Shown: positions 7,895-15,342 of the stretch, one piece after another
Layout: every line of letters begins with the position of its first letter
Numbering within the stretch: the stretch's first letter is position 1
Origin: Streptococcus sp.
GTDB lineage: Bacteria > Bacillota > Bacilli > Lactobacillales > Aerococcaceae
Reading direction: 5' to 3'
Length of the DNA stretch: 27,361 bases
Assembly: GCA_015264885.1 (NCBI GenBank)
Contig: JABZYY010000009.1
Coordinates: forward strand, 1-27,361
Notes under the pieces: generated by a model
What the model was told of the DNA's origin: nothing
Database searches by the model: none
Seen by the model: the letters and a program-made list of their open reading frames with translations, nothing else
Position numbers and translations under genes: made by a program

Positions 7895-10072
7895 TTAAAT
7901 GCTGCAGCTTTCGCAAGCATTACTTCCGATTTCATCGTTGTTTTCTGTAAATGTACGTACATAGTAGATTGACTTGATGCCTTTATTCCACGCGTAGTTA
8001 CGTAAAATGTTTAAGTCACGTGTTGTCATCTTGTTTGTACGTCCTTCTTTCCATTCGTATAAACCTTCAGGAAGTTCTGAACGCATGAATAATGTCAAGC
8101 TCATTCCTTGGTCGATATGTTTTTGAGCTGCTGCGTATACATCGATGACTTTACGCATATCGATATCGTACGCTGATTTGTAGAATGGTAAAGTTTCGTT
8201 TGATAAGAATGGAGCTGGATAATAAGTCTTACCAGTCTTCTTCTCTTGACGTTCTTCAATTAAACGAGTGATTGGGTGTAATGAAGCACTTGTTTCGTTT
8301 ACGTAGCTGATTGAACCAGTTGGCGCAATTGCTAAACGGTTTTGGTGATATAATCCACCGCTCATCACATCTTCTTTTAATTGTTTCCAATCTTCTGCAG
8401 TTGGAATTGGAAGTTTCTCGAAGATTTTCTTCACTTTTTCAGATTGAATTTGTACATCTTCCGCAATGTAGCTGTCGAAGTATTCACCTGTTGCGTATTT
8501 AGAACGTTCGAAGCCTTCGAATGATTTACCGCGTTCTTTAGCAATCTTGTTACTTGCTTTCAATGTGTAGAAGTTTAACATTCTGAAGTATAAATCAGTG
8601 GCTTCGATAGACTCAGGTGAGCCGTATTCCATTTGATTTAATGCAAAGAATGTGTGTAATCCCATCGCTCCAAGACCGATAGTATGTGCTTTGTTGTTTC
8701 CGTTTTTAACAGTTGGTACAGCATCGATACTTGAGTGGTCTGTTACGAATGTTAAAGCACGAACCGCTACATCTACAGAACGTTCGAAGTCAGGAGATTT
8801 CATTAAGTTCACGATGTTTGTTGAACCTAAGTTACAGCTGATATCTGTTCCTAAGTGTTCATATTCTTGAGCATTGTTGATTACTGAAGGCTCTTGAACT
8901 TGTAGGATTTCAGAACATAAATTACTCATGATGATCTTTCCATCAATTGGGTTTACACGGTTTGCTGTATCGATATTCACCACATATGGATATCCAGATT
9001 CTTGTTGTAATTTACTAATTTCGTTTTCTAAGTCACGCGCACGTAATTTAGATTTACGGATTTCAGGGTTGTTCACCATGTTGTCATATTCTTTAGTGAT
9101 GTCCACATATGAAAATGGTACGCCGTAAATACGTTCCACATCATATGGGCTGAATAAGTACATAATGTCGTCGTTTTTGATTAATTCGTAGAATTTATCT
9201 GGGACAACTAACCCAAGTGATAATGTCTTCACACGCACTTTTTCGTCCGCGTTTTCTTTTTTAGTAGATAAGAACGATACGATATCTGGGTGGAATACGT
9301 TTAAGTAAACCGCACCAGCACCGTTACGTTGACCTAATTGGTTAGAGTAACTGAAACTATCTTCTAATAATTTCATAATTGGAACAACACCGCTTGATGC
9401 GTTCTCAATTTTCTTGATTGGGTCACCTGCTGCACGAACGTTAGACAAGCTTACCCCTACTCCTCCCCCAATTCTTGATAATTGAAGAGCTGAGTTGATT
9501 GTACGACCGATACTGTTCATGTCGTCTGTTGTTTGAATTAAGAAGCAGGAAACGAGTTCCCCACGACGTTTTCTTCCGGCATTCAAGAATGTTGGTGTTG
9601 CTGGTTGATAACGTTGTGTAATCATTTCTTCCGCTAAATCATGTGCTAATTGCTCATCACCATCTGGTAAAAATAAAGCATTAAAGACGATACGATCTTC
9701 AAAACGTTCTAAGTAACGTTGACCATCGTTTGTCTTCATTGCATATTGTTTGTAGAATTTGAACGCAGACATGAATGAACGGAAACGGAATTTTTTCTTG
9801 TACGTTTCTTTCATTAATTTCTTAACGAATTTACGGTTGTATTTCCCTAAAAATTCTGCTTCTAAATAATCGTGTTCGATTAAGTAATCGAGTTTTTCAT
9901 CTAATGTATAGAAGAAAACTGTATTTGGGTTAACGTGTTCTAAGAAGAACGCACGAACCGCTTCACGATCTTTATGCAATGGAATTTTCCCATCAACTGG
10001 ACGGTTTAACTCATTGTTTAATGCGAAGTATGTAACTTCTTGAGTCTTGTTTATTAATTTTGGACTATCCAA
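7895..10072 (-). CDS. nrdE: Class Ib ribonucleotide reductase large (catalytic) subunit NrdE, TTG start
   Basis: This is the catalytic subunit converting NDPs to dNDPs. It has 725 residues, typical for NrdE. Recognisable are GELVSCFL with redox Cys176, the substrate-site N384-L-C386-S-E388 motif, Cys413 (SCNLGS), and the C-terminal Cys720-Glu-Ser-Cys723 pair that passes electrons in. The N-terminus is short, as in class Ib enzymes, without the ATP-cone seen in NrdA. The initiation codon is TTG at 10072: AAGGTGAG lies 6 nt upstream and no nearby in-frame ATG would keep the conserved N-terminus. The start overlaps the nrdI stop by 8 bp (TTGGATAG), suggesting translational coupling. Confidence 0.96.
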   Translation of the reverse strand: MDSPKLINKTQEVTYFALNNELNRPVDGKIPLHKDREAVRAFFLEHVNPNTVFFYTLDEKLDYLIEHDYLEAEFLGKYNRKFVKKLMKETYKKKFRFRSFMSAFKFYKQYAMKTNDGQRYLERFEDRIVFNALFLPDGDEQLAHDLAEEMITQRYQPATPTFLNAGRKRRGELVSCFLIQTTDDMNSIGRTINSALQLSRIGGGVGVSLSNVRAAGDPIKKIENASSGVVPIMKLLEDSFSYSNQLGQRNGAGAVYLNVFHPDIVSFLSTKKENADEKVRVKTLSLGLVVPDKFYELIKNDDIMYLFSPYDVERIYGVPFSYVDITKEYDNMVNNPEIRKSKLRARDLENEISKLQQESGYPYVVNIDTANRVNPIDGKIIMSNLCSEILQVQEPSVINNAQEYEHLGTDISCNLGSTNIVNLMKSPDFERSVDVAVRALTFVTDHSSIDAVPTVKNGNNKAHTIGLGAMGLHTFFALNQMEYGSPESIEATDLYFRMLNFYTLKASNKIAKERGKSFEGFERSKYATGEYFDSYIAEDVQIQSEKVKKIFEKLPIPTAEDWKQLKEDVMSGGLYHQNRLAIAPTGSISYVNETSASLHPITRLIEERQEKKTGKTYYPAPFLSNETLPFYKSAYDIDMRKVIDVYAAAQKHIDQGMSLTLFMRSELPEGLYEWKEGRTNKMTTRDLNILRNYAWNKGIKSIYYVRTFTENNDEIGSNACESCSI

Positions 10073-10430
10073 TCTCTCTCACCTTTTCTATTAGTATTTG
10101 TACATCTTTATCTGTACCTTGATTTTCAAAGCAATGCAGCAATGGAATTTGGTATTTAGCCGCTAACGCTCTGGCATTGGAACAAAAGCTCGTATTGAAA
10201 TTGCGATTCCCTGAACCGGCAACCCCTTTTAATAGCGCGCGATTCTCGCCAAAATCAATAAATTCATAAAAAAAATTCGCCACTTGCTCTCCATAAGTTG
10301 GTGTAATGACGATATAAGGTTCTTCCATTTGTACTGTAGAATTTTTCTTAGAAATCTCAATAAAATCCCAGTTCAATTTTTTTACGAATTGTCTTGTCTT
10401 TCCAGTTAGCGATAAATAAACGACTTTCAC
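10065..10430 (-). CDS. nrdI: NrdI flavodoxin-like ribonucleotide reductase accessory protein, GTG start
   Basis: NrdI is a small FMN protein that supplies oxidant for building the Mn(III)2-tyrosyl radical cofactor in NrdF. The 121-residue protein starts VKVVYLSLTGKTRQFV, the normal NrdI N-terminus with its phosphate-binding loop. It continues with TPTYGEQ, GVAGSGNRNFNTSFC and the usual C-terminal half. An in-frame ATG at 10466 would add 12 residues that NrdI proteins lack and has no good ribosome binding site, whereas GGAG lies 6 nt before the GTG at 10430. It is the first gene of nrdIEF. Confidence 0.93.
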   Translation of the reverse strand: MKVVYLSLTGKTRQFVKKLNWDFIEISKKNSTVQMEEPYIVITPTYGEQVANFFYEFIDFGENRALLKGVAGSGNRNFNTSFCSNARALAAKYQIPLLHCFENQGTDKDVQILIEKVREIG

Positions 10431-10529
10431 GAATACTCCATTTCTGAATTCGAAATACACCTTCATGCATTTCTAGCTCACTTGAAACTCACGAAATTAA
10501 TTATAGCCAGCCTAGAAGTTTTTTGCAAC

Positions 10530-10538
10530 ATTATAACA
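10530..10538 (-). promoter_or_regulatory. Extended -10 promoter of nrdIEF
   Basis: On the minus strand TGTTATAAT (10538-10530) is a perfect extended -10. No TTGACA-like -35 is seen at the right distance, where an A-rich tract lies. The leader to the GTG at 10430 would be about 95 nt. Confidence 0.5.
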
Positions 10539-10564
10539 ACATTTTGTATTGTTTTTTTTACGAA

Positions 10565-10610
10565 ACACAAAATATAGTGACTCCTACCACCTACCCCCGA
10601 CATTTAGTGT
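10565..10610. promoter_or_regulatory. Candidate tandem NrdR boxes upstream of nrdIEF
   Basis: ACACAAAATATAGTGA (10565-10580) matches the NrdR consensus acaCwAtATaTwGtgt at nearly all positions. A weaker second site, ending ACATTTAGTGT (10595-10610), starts 30 bp away, close to three helical turns, as known NrdR box pairs do. The pair lies just upstream of the nrd -10 and before the copY promoter, so NrdR with bound nucleotide could repress the operon. NrdR itself is not in the window. Confidence 0.55.
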
Positions 10611-10633
10611 ACTCAAAAAATCAAGTAAAACGA

Positions 10634-10673
10634 TTGACAAAAGCGGTCGACGACTGTAGACTAAACCTGTAGA
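10634..10673 (+). promoter_or_regulatory. Promoter and possible operator half-sites of the copY-like gene
   Basis: A perfect -35 TTGACA (10634-10639), a 17-nt spacer and a -10 TAGACT (10657-10662) are present. CTGTAGA occurs twice, at 10654-10660 and 10667-10673, overlapping the -10 and the transcription start. TGTA is the half-site of the CopY operator TACAnnTGTA, but no full palindrome is present, so autoregulation is only suggested. Confidence 0.55.
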
Positions 10674-10687
10674 AAGGAGTTCTATTT

Positions 10688-11128
10688 ATGACAGAATTTC
10701 AACCAATGAGCCCTTCTGAACGTCAAATTATACGTGTCTTATGGGCAAACCCAAACAGCACAAGCGGATATATTATCGAGCAATTGCAACGCTCATTTTC
10801 ATGGAGTGACTCGACGATTAAAACCCTCATTATCCGTTTAACCAAAAAAGGATATATCCAAATCGATAATCGAAAGAAACCATTCCACTACTCTGCGACG
10901 ATTTCTGAGAAAGCACAACTCGACCAAGAGACCGATGTGCTTCTAGAACAAGTTTGCCATAAACAGAATGGAAATTTATTACATACACTGATCGATAAGG
11001 CCACTTTGAGCCAAGATGACATTCAAGAATTAGTGAGCGCCTTAAAGGAAAAAGCAGCCACTGCTCCAACATCTGTTGCATGTAACTGCCTACCAGGTCA
11101 ATGTAATTGCCATCACCATCATCACTAA
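10688..11128 (+). CDS. copY: CopY/TcrY-family metal-responsive repressor with C-terminal His5 tail (orphan)
   Basis: This is a BlaI/MecI-CopY family winged-helix repressor of 146 residues. Residues 7-70 form the DNA-binding domain (SERQIIRVLWANP, WSDSTIKTLIIRLTKKGYI). The C-terminus has the CopY metal hook CNCLPGQCNC (132-141, CxCx4CxC). In characterised CopY this binds Zn when repressing and Cu(I) when released. Five histidines (142-146) follow directly and are the last residues. AGAAAGGAG precedes the ATG. CopY usually heads a copY-copZ-copA operon, but here a terminator follows immediately and no copper ATPase or chaperone is in the window. Targets are therefore likely distant. The family is firm; the metal (Cu, Zn or another) is inferred. 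Confidence 0.88.
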   Translation: MTEFQPMSPSERQIIRVLWANPNSTSGYIIEQLQRSFSWSDSTIKTLIIRLTKKGYIQIDNRKKPFHYSATISEKAQLDQETDVLLEQVCHKQNGNLLHTLIDKATLSQDDIQELVSALKEKAATAPTSVACNCLPGQCNCHHHHH

Positions 11129-11134
11129 AACAAA

Positions 11135-11174
11135 AACCTATTGCTTAAAGCCACCAGACTCTAAGCAATAGGTT
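11135..11174. terminator. Bidirectional terminator between copY and the choline locus
   Basis: A 13-bp stem (11135-11147 with 11162-11174) with a 14-nt loop is followed on the plus strand by TGTTTTTATTTT and on the minus strand by TTTGTTTT. It ends the plus-strand copY and the minus-strand transporter gene. Confidence 0.88.
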
Positions 11175-11200
11175 GTTTTTATTTTCAAATATCTCAAAGC

Positions 11201-12727
11201 TTAATTTTTAAGATAGTCTTTTGCATCCTTAAAGAAGCTTGCAATGATCATGACAATAATAATCCCAATTGGAAGTGCCGCGATAATCGCAACAGACTGT
11301 AAGTTATACATTGAGTTTTCTGAGAAAATCAATGCGATTGGGAATAAGATAAATACGAGTGACCAGAACATGCGGACACGTTTATCACTACCATGTGTGT
11401 GCTCTAATTCTTTGTACGAATAAGCAGACACTACAAGTGTTAAAGCGTCGAATGTTGTCGCATAGAACGCAATCATCGTAACTGCTAGTAATAACAATCC
11501 AATGTTCGCTAAAGGCATGGTATCAAAAATTTTCAAAATAGCTGCCGCGTAATCTGCGTTATTACTTAGAATACCAGTAATATCCAAGCCATGTTTTAAC
11601 TGTTGCGCTAAGCCATAGTTTCCAAGGATGATAAACGCCGTAAATGTCCCAGCAATCCCCCATGCGTATCCACCAAGAACAGTGTTTTTAACCGTACGTC
11701 CTTTTGAAATACTACCGATAAAGAACGGCGTAGCCACACACCAAACCATCCAATAAGACCAATAATAGATTGTCCATTTTTGTGGGAAGCTTGTTTCACG
11801 AAGCGGATCAAGCCACGTAGACATTCCGATAAAGTTTTGGACAAGGTTTCCAAGAGCGCTGAATCCTGTTTCTAAAATGTACACTGTTTCGCCACCAAAG
11901 AATAAGAAGTATCCTAGTAAGGCAAAGAATAAATACGTACAGATGGCCGCTAGTTTAGAAACGGCGTCCATTCCAAGCATTACAGTACTTGTATATACGG
12001 CTGCGATTAATAATAATACTACAATTGTGATAATCTTCGAATTTTGAATCCCAAACACTTGGCTCATCGCCGCTGAAAGAAGCGGTGTTGCTAGCGAGAA
12101 TGTTGTAGCAGTACCCGCGATTAACGCGAAGATGGCAATCAAGTCGATGGTTTTCCCCATCCAACCGTCAACTTTGTCTCCAAGAAGTGGACGACAAGCT
12201 TCAGAGAATTTTTGTTTCTCTACTTTACGATTATGCAACATAAATCCAAAGGCCACCGCAAGCATGATGTAGAAGCTCCATGCGATTGGTCCCCAGTGGA
12301 ATAATGGGAATGTGGACGCCCATTTTTGCACGCTACCGAGTTCTCCAAGATAAGATTCTTGTGCGTATAATGCCCATTCGATCATCGCATAGAACACGAT
12401 ATCTGCTGCCATCGTAGACGTAAAAATCATCACACCCCATTTAAAGTTGGAATATTCGACTTCACTATCTTCGCCACCAAGAACGATTTGGCCGTATTTT
12501 GAAAAAGCCACATACACACTACAAAGGAAAACACCTACCGCAAGCATTGCGTAGTAAATACTGAATTGGTCGCCTAAAAAGCCACGAACACCTTCTAGAA
12601 CCGCTGAACTGGCATCTGGAAATATCATAAAGAGAATTCCTAACAATACTACTCCAAATAGCGGTACAAGCGTTGCGACCCAGTCAATCTCGTCGCGAAG
12701 ATTTTTCTTTTCTACTTCATTATTCAT
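11201..12727 (-). CDS. BCCT-family choline/betaine transporter
   Basis: A 508-residue membrane protein of the betaine-carnitine-choline transporter family, with about 12 hydrophobic segments. The diagnostic tryptophan-rich segment with its following loop is at 318-345 (KWTIYYWSYWMVWC...SKGRTVKN). GAGGAGG lies 6 nt upstream, and the ATG overlaps the stop of the cytidylyltransferase gene by 8 bp (ATGAATAA). It is the last gene of the choline locus, ending at a strong terminator. In pneumococcus the lic locus uses the DMT-type importer LicB; here a BCCT protein takes that place, so choline import for phosphocholine synthesis is the likeliest role. Osmoprotectant uptake is the alternative, but the tight coupling to the lic-like genes argues for choline. 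Confidence 0.9.
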   Translation of the reverse strand: MNNEVEKKNLRDEIDWVATLVPLFGVVLLGILFMIFPDASSAVLEGVRGFLGDQFSIYYAMLAVGVFLCSVYVAFSKYGQIVLGGEDSEVEYSNFKWGVMIFTSTMAADIVFYAMIEWALYAQESYLGELGSVQKWASTFPLFHWGPIAWSFYIMLAVAFGFMLHNRKVEKQKFSEACRPLLGDKVDGWMGKTIDLIAIFALIAGTATTFSLATPLLSAAMSQVFGIQNSKIITIVVLLLIAAVYTSTVMLGMDAVSKLAAICTYLFFALLGYFLFFGGETVYILETGFSALGNLVQNFIGMSTWLDPLRETSFPQKWTIYYWSYWMVWCVATPFFIGSISKGRTVKNTVLGGYAWGIAGTFTAFIILGNYGLAQQLKHGLDITGILSNNADYAAAILKIFDTMPLANIGLLLLAVTMIAFYATTFDALTLVVSAYSYKELEHTHGSDKRVRMFWSLVFILFPIALIFSENSMYNLQSVAIIAALPIGIIIVMIIASFFKDAKDYLKN

Positions 12728-13454
12728 GATTTGCCTCCTCTAGAACACTCTTGTAAGAGTCATCTACTGCTACTAATTCTTCAAGGCTATCGATTTCAAC
12801 GATATCCCCTTCTTGCATTGGATAAATGCCCATTTCATACTCATCAGGGTAACAGAACATTGCCACATCATCCCAATAAATATCATGGTTTTTCTTTTCT
12901 TCAAATTCGATTTCGAGATGACGTTTTAACTGTTGGCCATCTTCTTTCGTCCAACGAGAAATGCTAAATAATTGCCATCCCTTCTGTCCTCCAGTACGGC
13001 TACAGCTCGTAACGACTCCATCGTCATCCACTTGCATCAACCATTCGTCGGTGCCATTTTCTACTGGAATACACGCATATCCAGAACGTGTAAACTCTGG
13101 ATGTAGAATTTCACTGTTGTAGATTAATTGGTCGCCATCTAGGATAATCACTTCTTCTAAATGGTCACGAACTACATACAGTGATGAAATATTATTAGCG
13201 ACATCAAAGTATGGATTTTCAACGATGTTAATTTCTGGATAGTCTGCTTTAAGTTCAACAAACTTCTCTTTTAAATAGCCTACTACGACATAAATTTCAT
13301 GGATCCCTTGTTCATGAAGTGCACCAATAACAGTGTCAATCATTCGTTTTCCATTTACTTTTACAAGCGGTTTGGGAATGGTGTTTGTAATAGGACGCAT
13401 TCTTGTCCCTTTACCCGCAGCCATAATAATCGCTCGTTTTACTGTATTTGTCAT
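12720..13454 (-). CDS. licC: LicC-like sugar-type nucleotidyltransferase (probable CTP:phosphocholine cytidylyltransferase)
   Basis: A 244-residue single-domain NTP transferase. It has the N-terminal AAGKGTRMRPITNTIPKPLV signature, with the nucleotide-binding loop and the Pro-Lys that contacts phosphates, then VVVGYLKEKF, NPYFDVANNISSLYVV, LDGDQLIY for metal binding and IYWDDVAMFCYPDEYEM. The C-terminal VEIDSLEEL is typical of LicC. The expected reaction is CTP plus phosphocholine giving CDP-choline and pyrophosphate. AGAGG lies upstream, and its ATG overlaps the stop of the preceding fusion gene by 1 bp (TAATG), so the two are translationally coupled. Phosphoethanolamine or a sugar phosphate cannot be excluded as substrate. 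Confidence 0.82.
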   Translation of the reverse strand: MTNTVKRAIIMAAGKGTRMRPITNTIPKPLVKVNGKRMIDTVIGALHEQGIHEIYVVVGYLKEKFVELKADYPEINIVENPYFDVANNISSLYVVRDHLEEVIILDGDQLIYNSEILHPEFTRSGYACIPVENGTDEWLMQVDDDGVVTSCSRTGGQKGWQLFSISRWTKEDGQQLKRHLEIEFEEKKNHDIYWDDVAMFCYPDEYEMGIYPMQEGDIVEIDSLEELVAVDDSYKSVLEEANHE

Positions 13455-15211
13455 TATTTTTCCTCTTTTGCTAATTCTTCTTGCACAATGCGGTAGAAAT
13501 CTTTGGCATAACGATATTGCATTAATGAGTACTCACCAAAGTCAACACCGAGTGTACGTTTGTATTCGCACCAGTTACTCCACAGCATCCCGCTAATCGC
13601 CATATACGCATAAATTTTTAAACGTGTCATCTTCTCGCATTTCCCTTCAAAATAAAGGTCGATTAGCGCATCAGCTTGCTTGCGGTCATATCCTGCATAA
13701 ATACAGAACATTGCAATATCAATATGCGGATCTTGCATTCCAGCGTATTCCCAGTCAATGAGACGAATGTCTCCCTCTTTTGTAAATAAGAAGTTGTCAT
13801 AGACTGAATCGATATGGCTTAATACGGGCTCTGCTTTATATTTTTCAACGAAGCTCTTTAGCCCTAGAATTTTCTTCTGCACTTCAGCATGGTCTTTATA
13901 ATAAGAAGATTGACCATTCCATAAGCTTTGATAAAACTCAATTTGCTTAAATGGATCGAAAGTATGCTTCACTTTTAATTTTGACTGATGGAACTCGCGT
14001 AATTTCGCCATACAGCGCTGTAAGTCTTCTTTATTCGTGCTATCGCATGAACGCGCTCCGTCTAAATAGGCTGTAATCTTGTATCCATTGTCTGGATTCA
14101 TATACACGACATCATCGCAAATTTGCTTTCCTTCTAGGACATGGTATACATCTGCTTCTTCCTTACGATTGATGAGATGGTCTGTTCCCTCTCCTGGAAT
14201 ACGCATAATGTATTTTTGACCCTTACAAGTAAATAGGAAGCTACGATTCGTCATTCCTTTTTTCAACACTTCGATATTGACGATTTCGTCGCGCGTTACT
14301 CCTAGAGCCTTCGAGATTTGTTGCAAGGCATCCGTTTCTAAGTGCGAGGATGATTTATCGAGTTCACGAAGTTGTTCATACGTGTTGATTTCAAAGATGG
14401 TTGAATCATCCATTAGTTTTGGGTAGACCGTATATTTTCTATTCTCGTCTTCAAGTGTTACTTCCCAGAACGACTTCTCATGTCTTTCTTCTGCAGCCGC
14501 AGCGTTTAATTGTTTGGCCACTGCCTTAGCATCTTTTTCTGTTAAATAACAGATACCGTATGGACGATTTCCTTTTCCTCTTTTATCACTTGTAATGATT
14601 TCTTGTTTCTTATTTACTCTAAAGAAGCTTTGTTCCACCTCTTCTTGGCCAAGTAAATACCATGAATACAATTCATCTGTATCAAATGGAGATTCCTTAC
14701 ACCATAAGTCACAAGGAACGATATACGTATTGCCTAGAATTCCTGCAACGCATTGTAATGAATAGAAATTATTTTTTGTCGCATAGTCTCTATTCACAGC
14801 GAGTTTCACTTGATAGTTATCCATCAAGTACTCGTATTGCTCTTTCATAAAGCCAACGACTACGGTAATGTCCGTAATCCCTACTGCTTGTAGTTGCTTA
14901 ATCAAGCGTTCAATCAGCGGCTCTTTCTTCACTTCAAGAAGCCCTTTTGGTGTTTCGGTATTGATTGGAACCATACGCATTCCAAATCCAGCAGCCAAAA
15001 TAACAGCATTCTTTGGTTTATTTTTCTTAAAGAGCGCCTTTGCTTTACTTGTCAGTTTGAATTGATCATCTACAAGTTCTAGTTCTCGTAGTCGTTTCAA
15101 TTCACGATTCACGAGCCCAAGCGAATAGCCAGAAAGCTCTGCTAATTCTCTTTGATTTTGAATATCTTGTTGTTTAATAAGTTTTAGTAAATCGAGATTT
15201 GTTTTGTTCAT
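13454..15211 (-). CDS. Winged helix / LicC-like cytidylyltransferase / LicA-like choline kinase fusion
   Basis: A single 585-residue frame with three parts. Residues 1-60 form a winged helix (TNLDLLKLIKQQDIQNQREL...LVNRELKRLREL). Residues 67-285 are a nucleotidyltransferase with ILAAGFGMRM (71-80), TPKG (Lys89), VVVGFMKEQYEYLM, NNFYSLQCV and IFEINTYEQL, all LicC-like. Residues 295-580 are a choline/aminoglycoside-kinase fold with GMTNRSFLF, HIDSVYDN (466-473, catalytic Asp468) and LIDWEYAG (Asp486). It could therefore both phosphorylate choline and activate it as CDP-choline, while the winged helix may bind DNA or act as a structural module. The start at 15211 follows GAGAGGT; an extension to 15274 would overlap the promoter. 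It is the first gene of the locus, coupled to licC and the BCCT gene. Fused LicC-LicA proteins are known in treponemes; the added helix and second LicC are unusual. Confidence 0.85.
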   Translation of the reverse strand: MNKTNLDLLKLIKQQDIQNQRELAELSGYSLGLVNRELKRLRELELVDDQFKLTSKAKALFKKNKPKNAVILAAGFGMRMVPINTETPKGLLEVKKEPLIERLIKQLQAVGITDITVVVGFMKEQYEYLMDNYQVKLAVNRDYATKNNFYSLQCVAGILGNTYIVPCDLWCKESPFDTDELYSWYLLGQEEVEQSFFRVNKKQEIITSDKRGKGNRPYGICYLTEKDAKAVAKQLNAAAAEERHEKSFWEVTLEDENRKYTVYPKLMDDSTIFEINTYEQLRELDKSSSHLETDALQQISKALGVTRDEIVNIEVLKKGMTNRSFLFTCKGQKYIMRIPGEGTDHLINRKEEADVYHVLEGKQICDDVVYMNPDNGYKITAYLDGARSCDSTNKEDLQRCMAKLREFHQSKLKVKHTFDPFKQIEFYQSLWNGQSSYYKDHAEVQKKILGLKSFVEKYKAEPVLSHIDSVYDNFLFTKEGDIRLIDWEYAGMQDPHIDIAMFCIYAGYDRKQADALIDLYFEGKCEKMTRLKIYAYMAISGMLWSNWCEYKRTLGVDFGEYSLMQYRYAKDFYRIVQEELAKEEK

Positions 15212-15235
15212 ATTATTTACCTCTCGTATTTTTGT

Positions 15236-15274
15236 GAACAACATTAGTATACTTTGTTCTGTCACCAACTGCAA
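15236..15274 (-). promoter_or_regulatory. Promoter of the choline locus with an inverted repeat over the -10
   Basis: On the minus strand there is a -35 TTGCAG (15274-15269), a 17-nt spacer and a -10 TATACT (15251-15246). GAACAA (15236-15241) and TTGTTC (15254-15259) form a perfect inverted repeat with a 12-bp centre that contains the -10. GTGA and TCAC flank it, offset by 2 bp on one side. This looks like a repressor operator, and the winged helix encoded just downstream is one candidate ligand. Confidence 0.5.
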
Positions 15275-15306
15275 GTTTTTAGTGGTAAAGAAATGTTTAA
15301 GGACAT

Positions 15307-15342
15307 AAAAAAAGACTAGGGAAGTAATTCTCTTCCCTAGCC
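15307..15342 (-). terminator. Rho-independent terminator after the HesB-like gene
   Basis: On the minus strand CTAGGGAAG and CTTCCCTAG form a 9-bp stem with a 7-nt loop, followed by TC and T7. The stop codon of the HesB-like gene (15339-15337) lies inside the stem. Confidence 0.85.
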
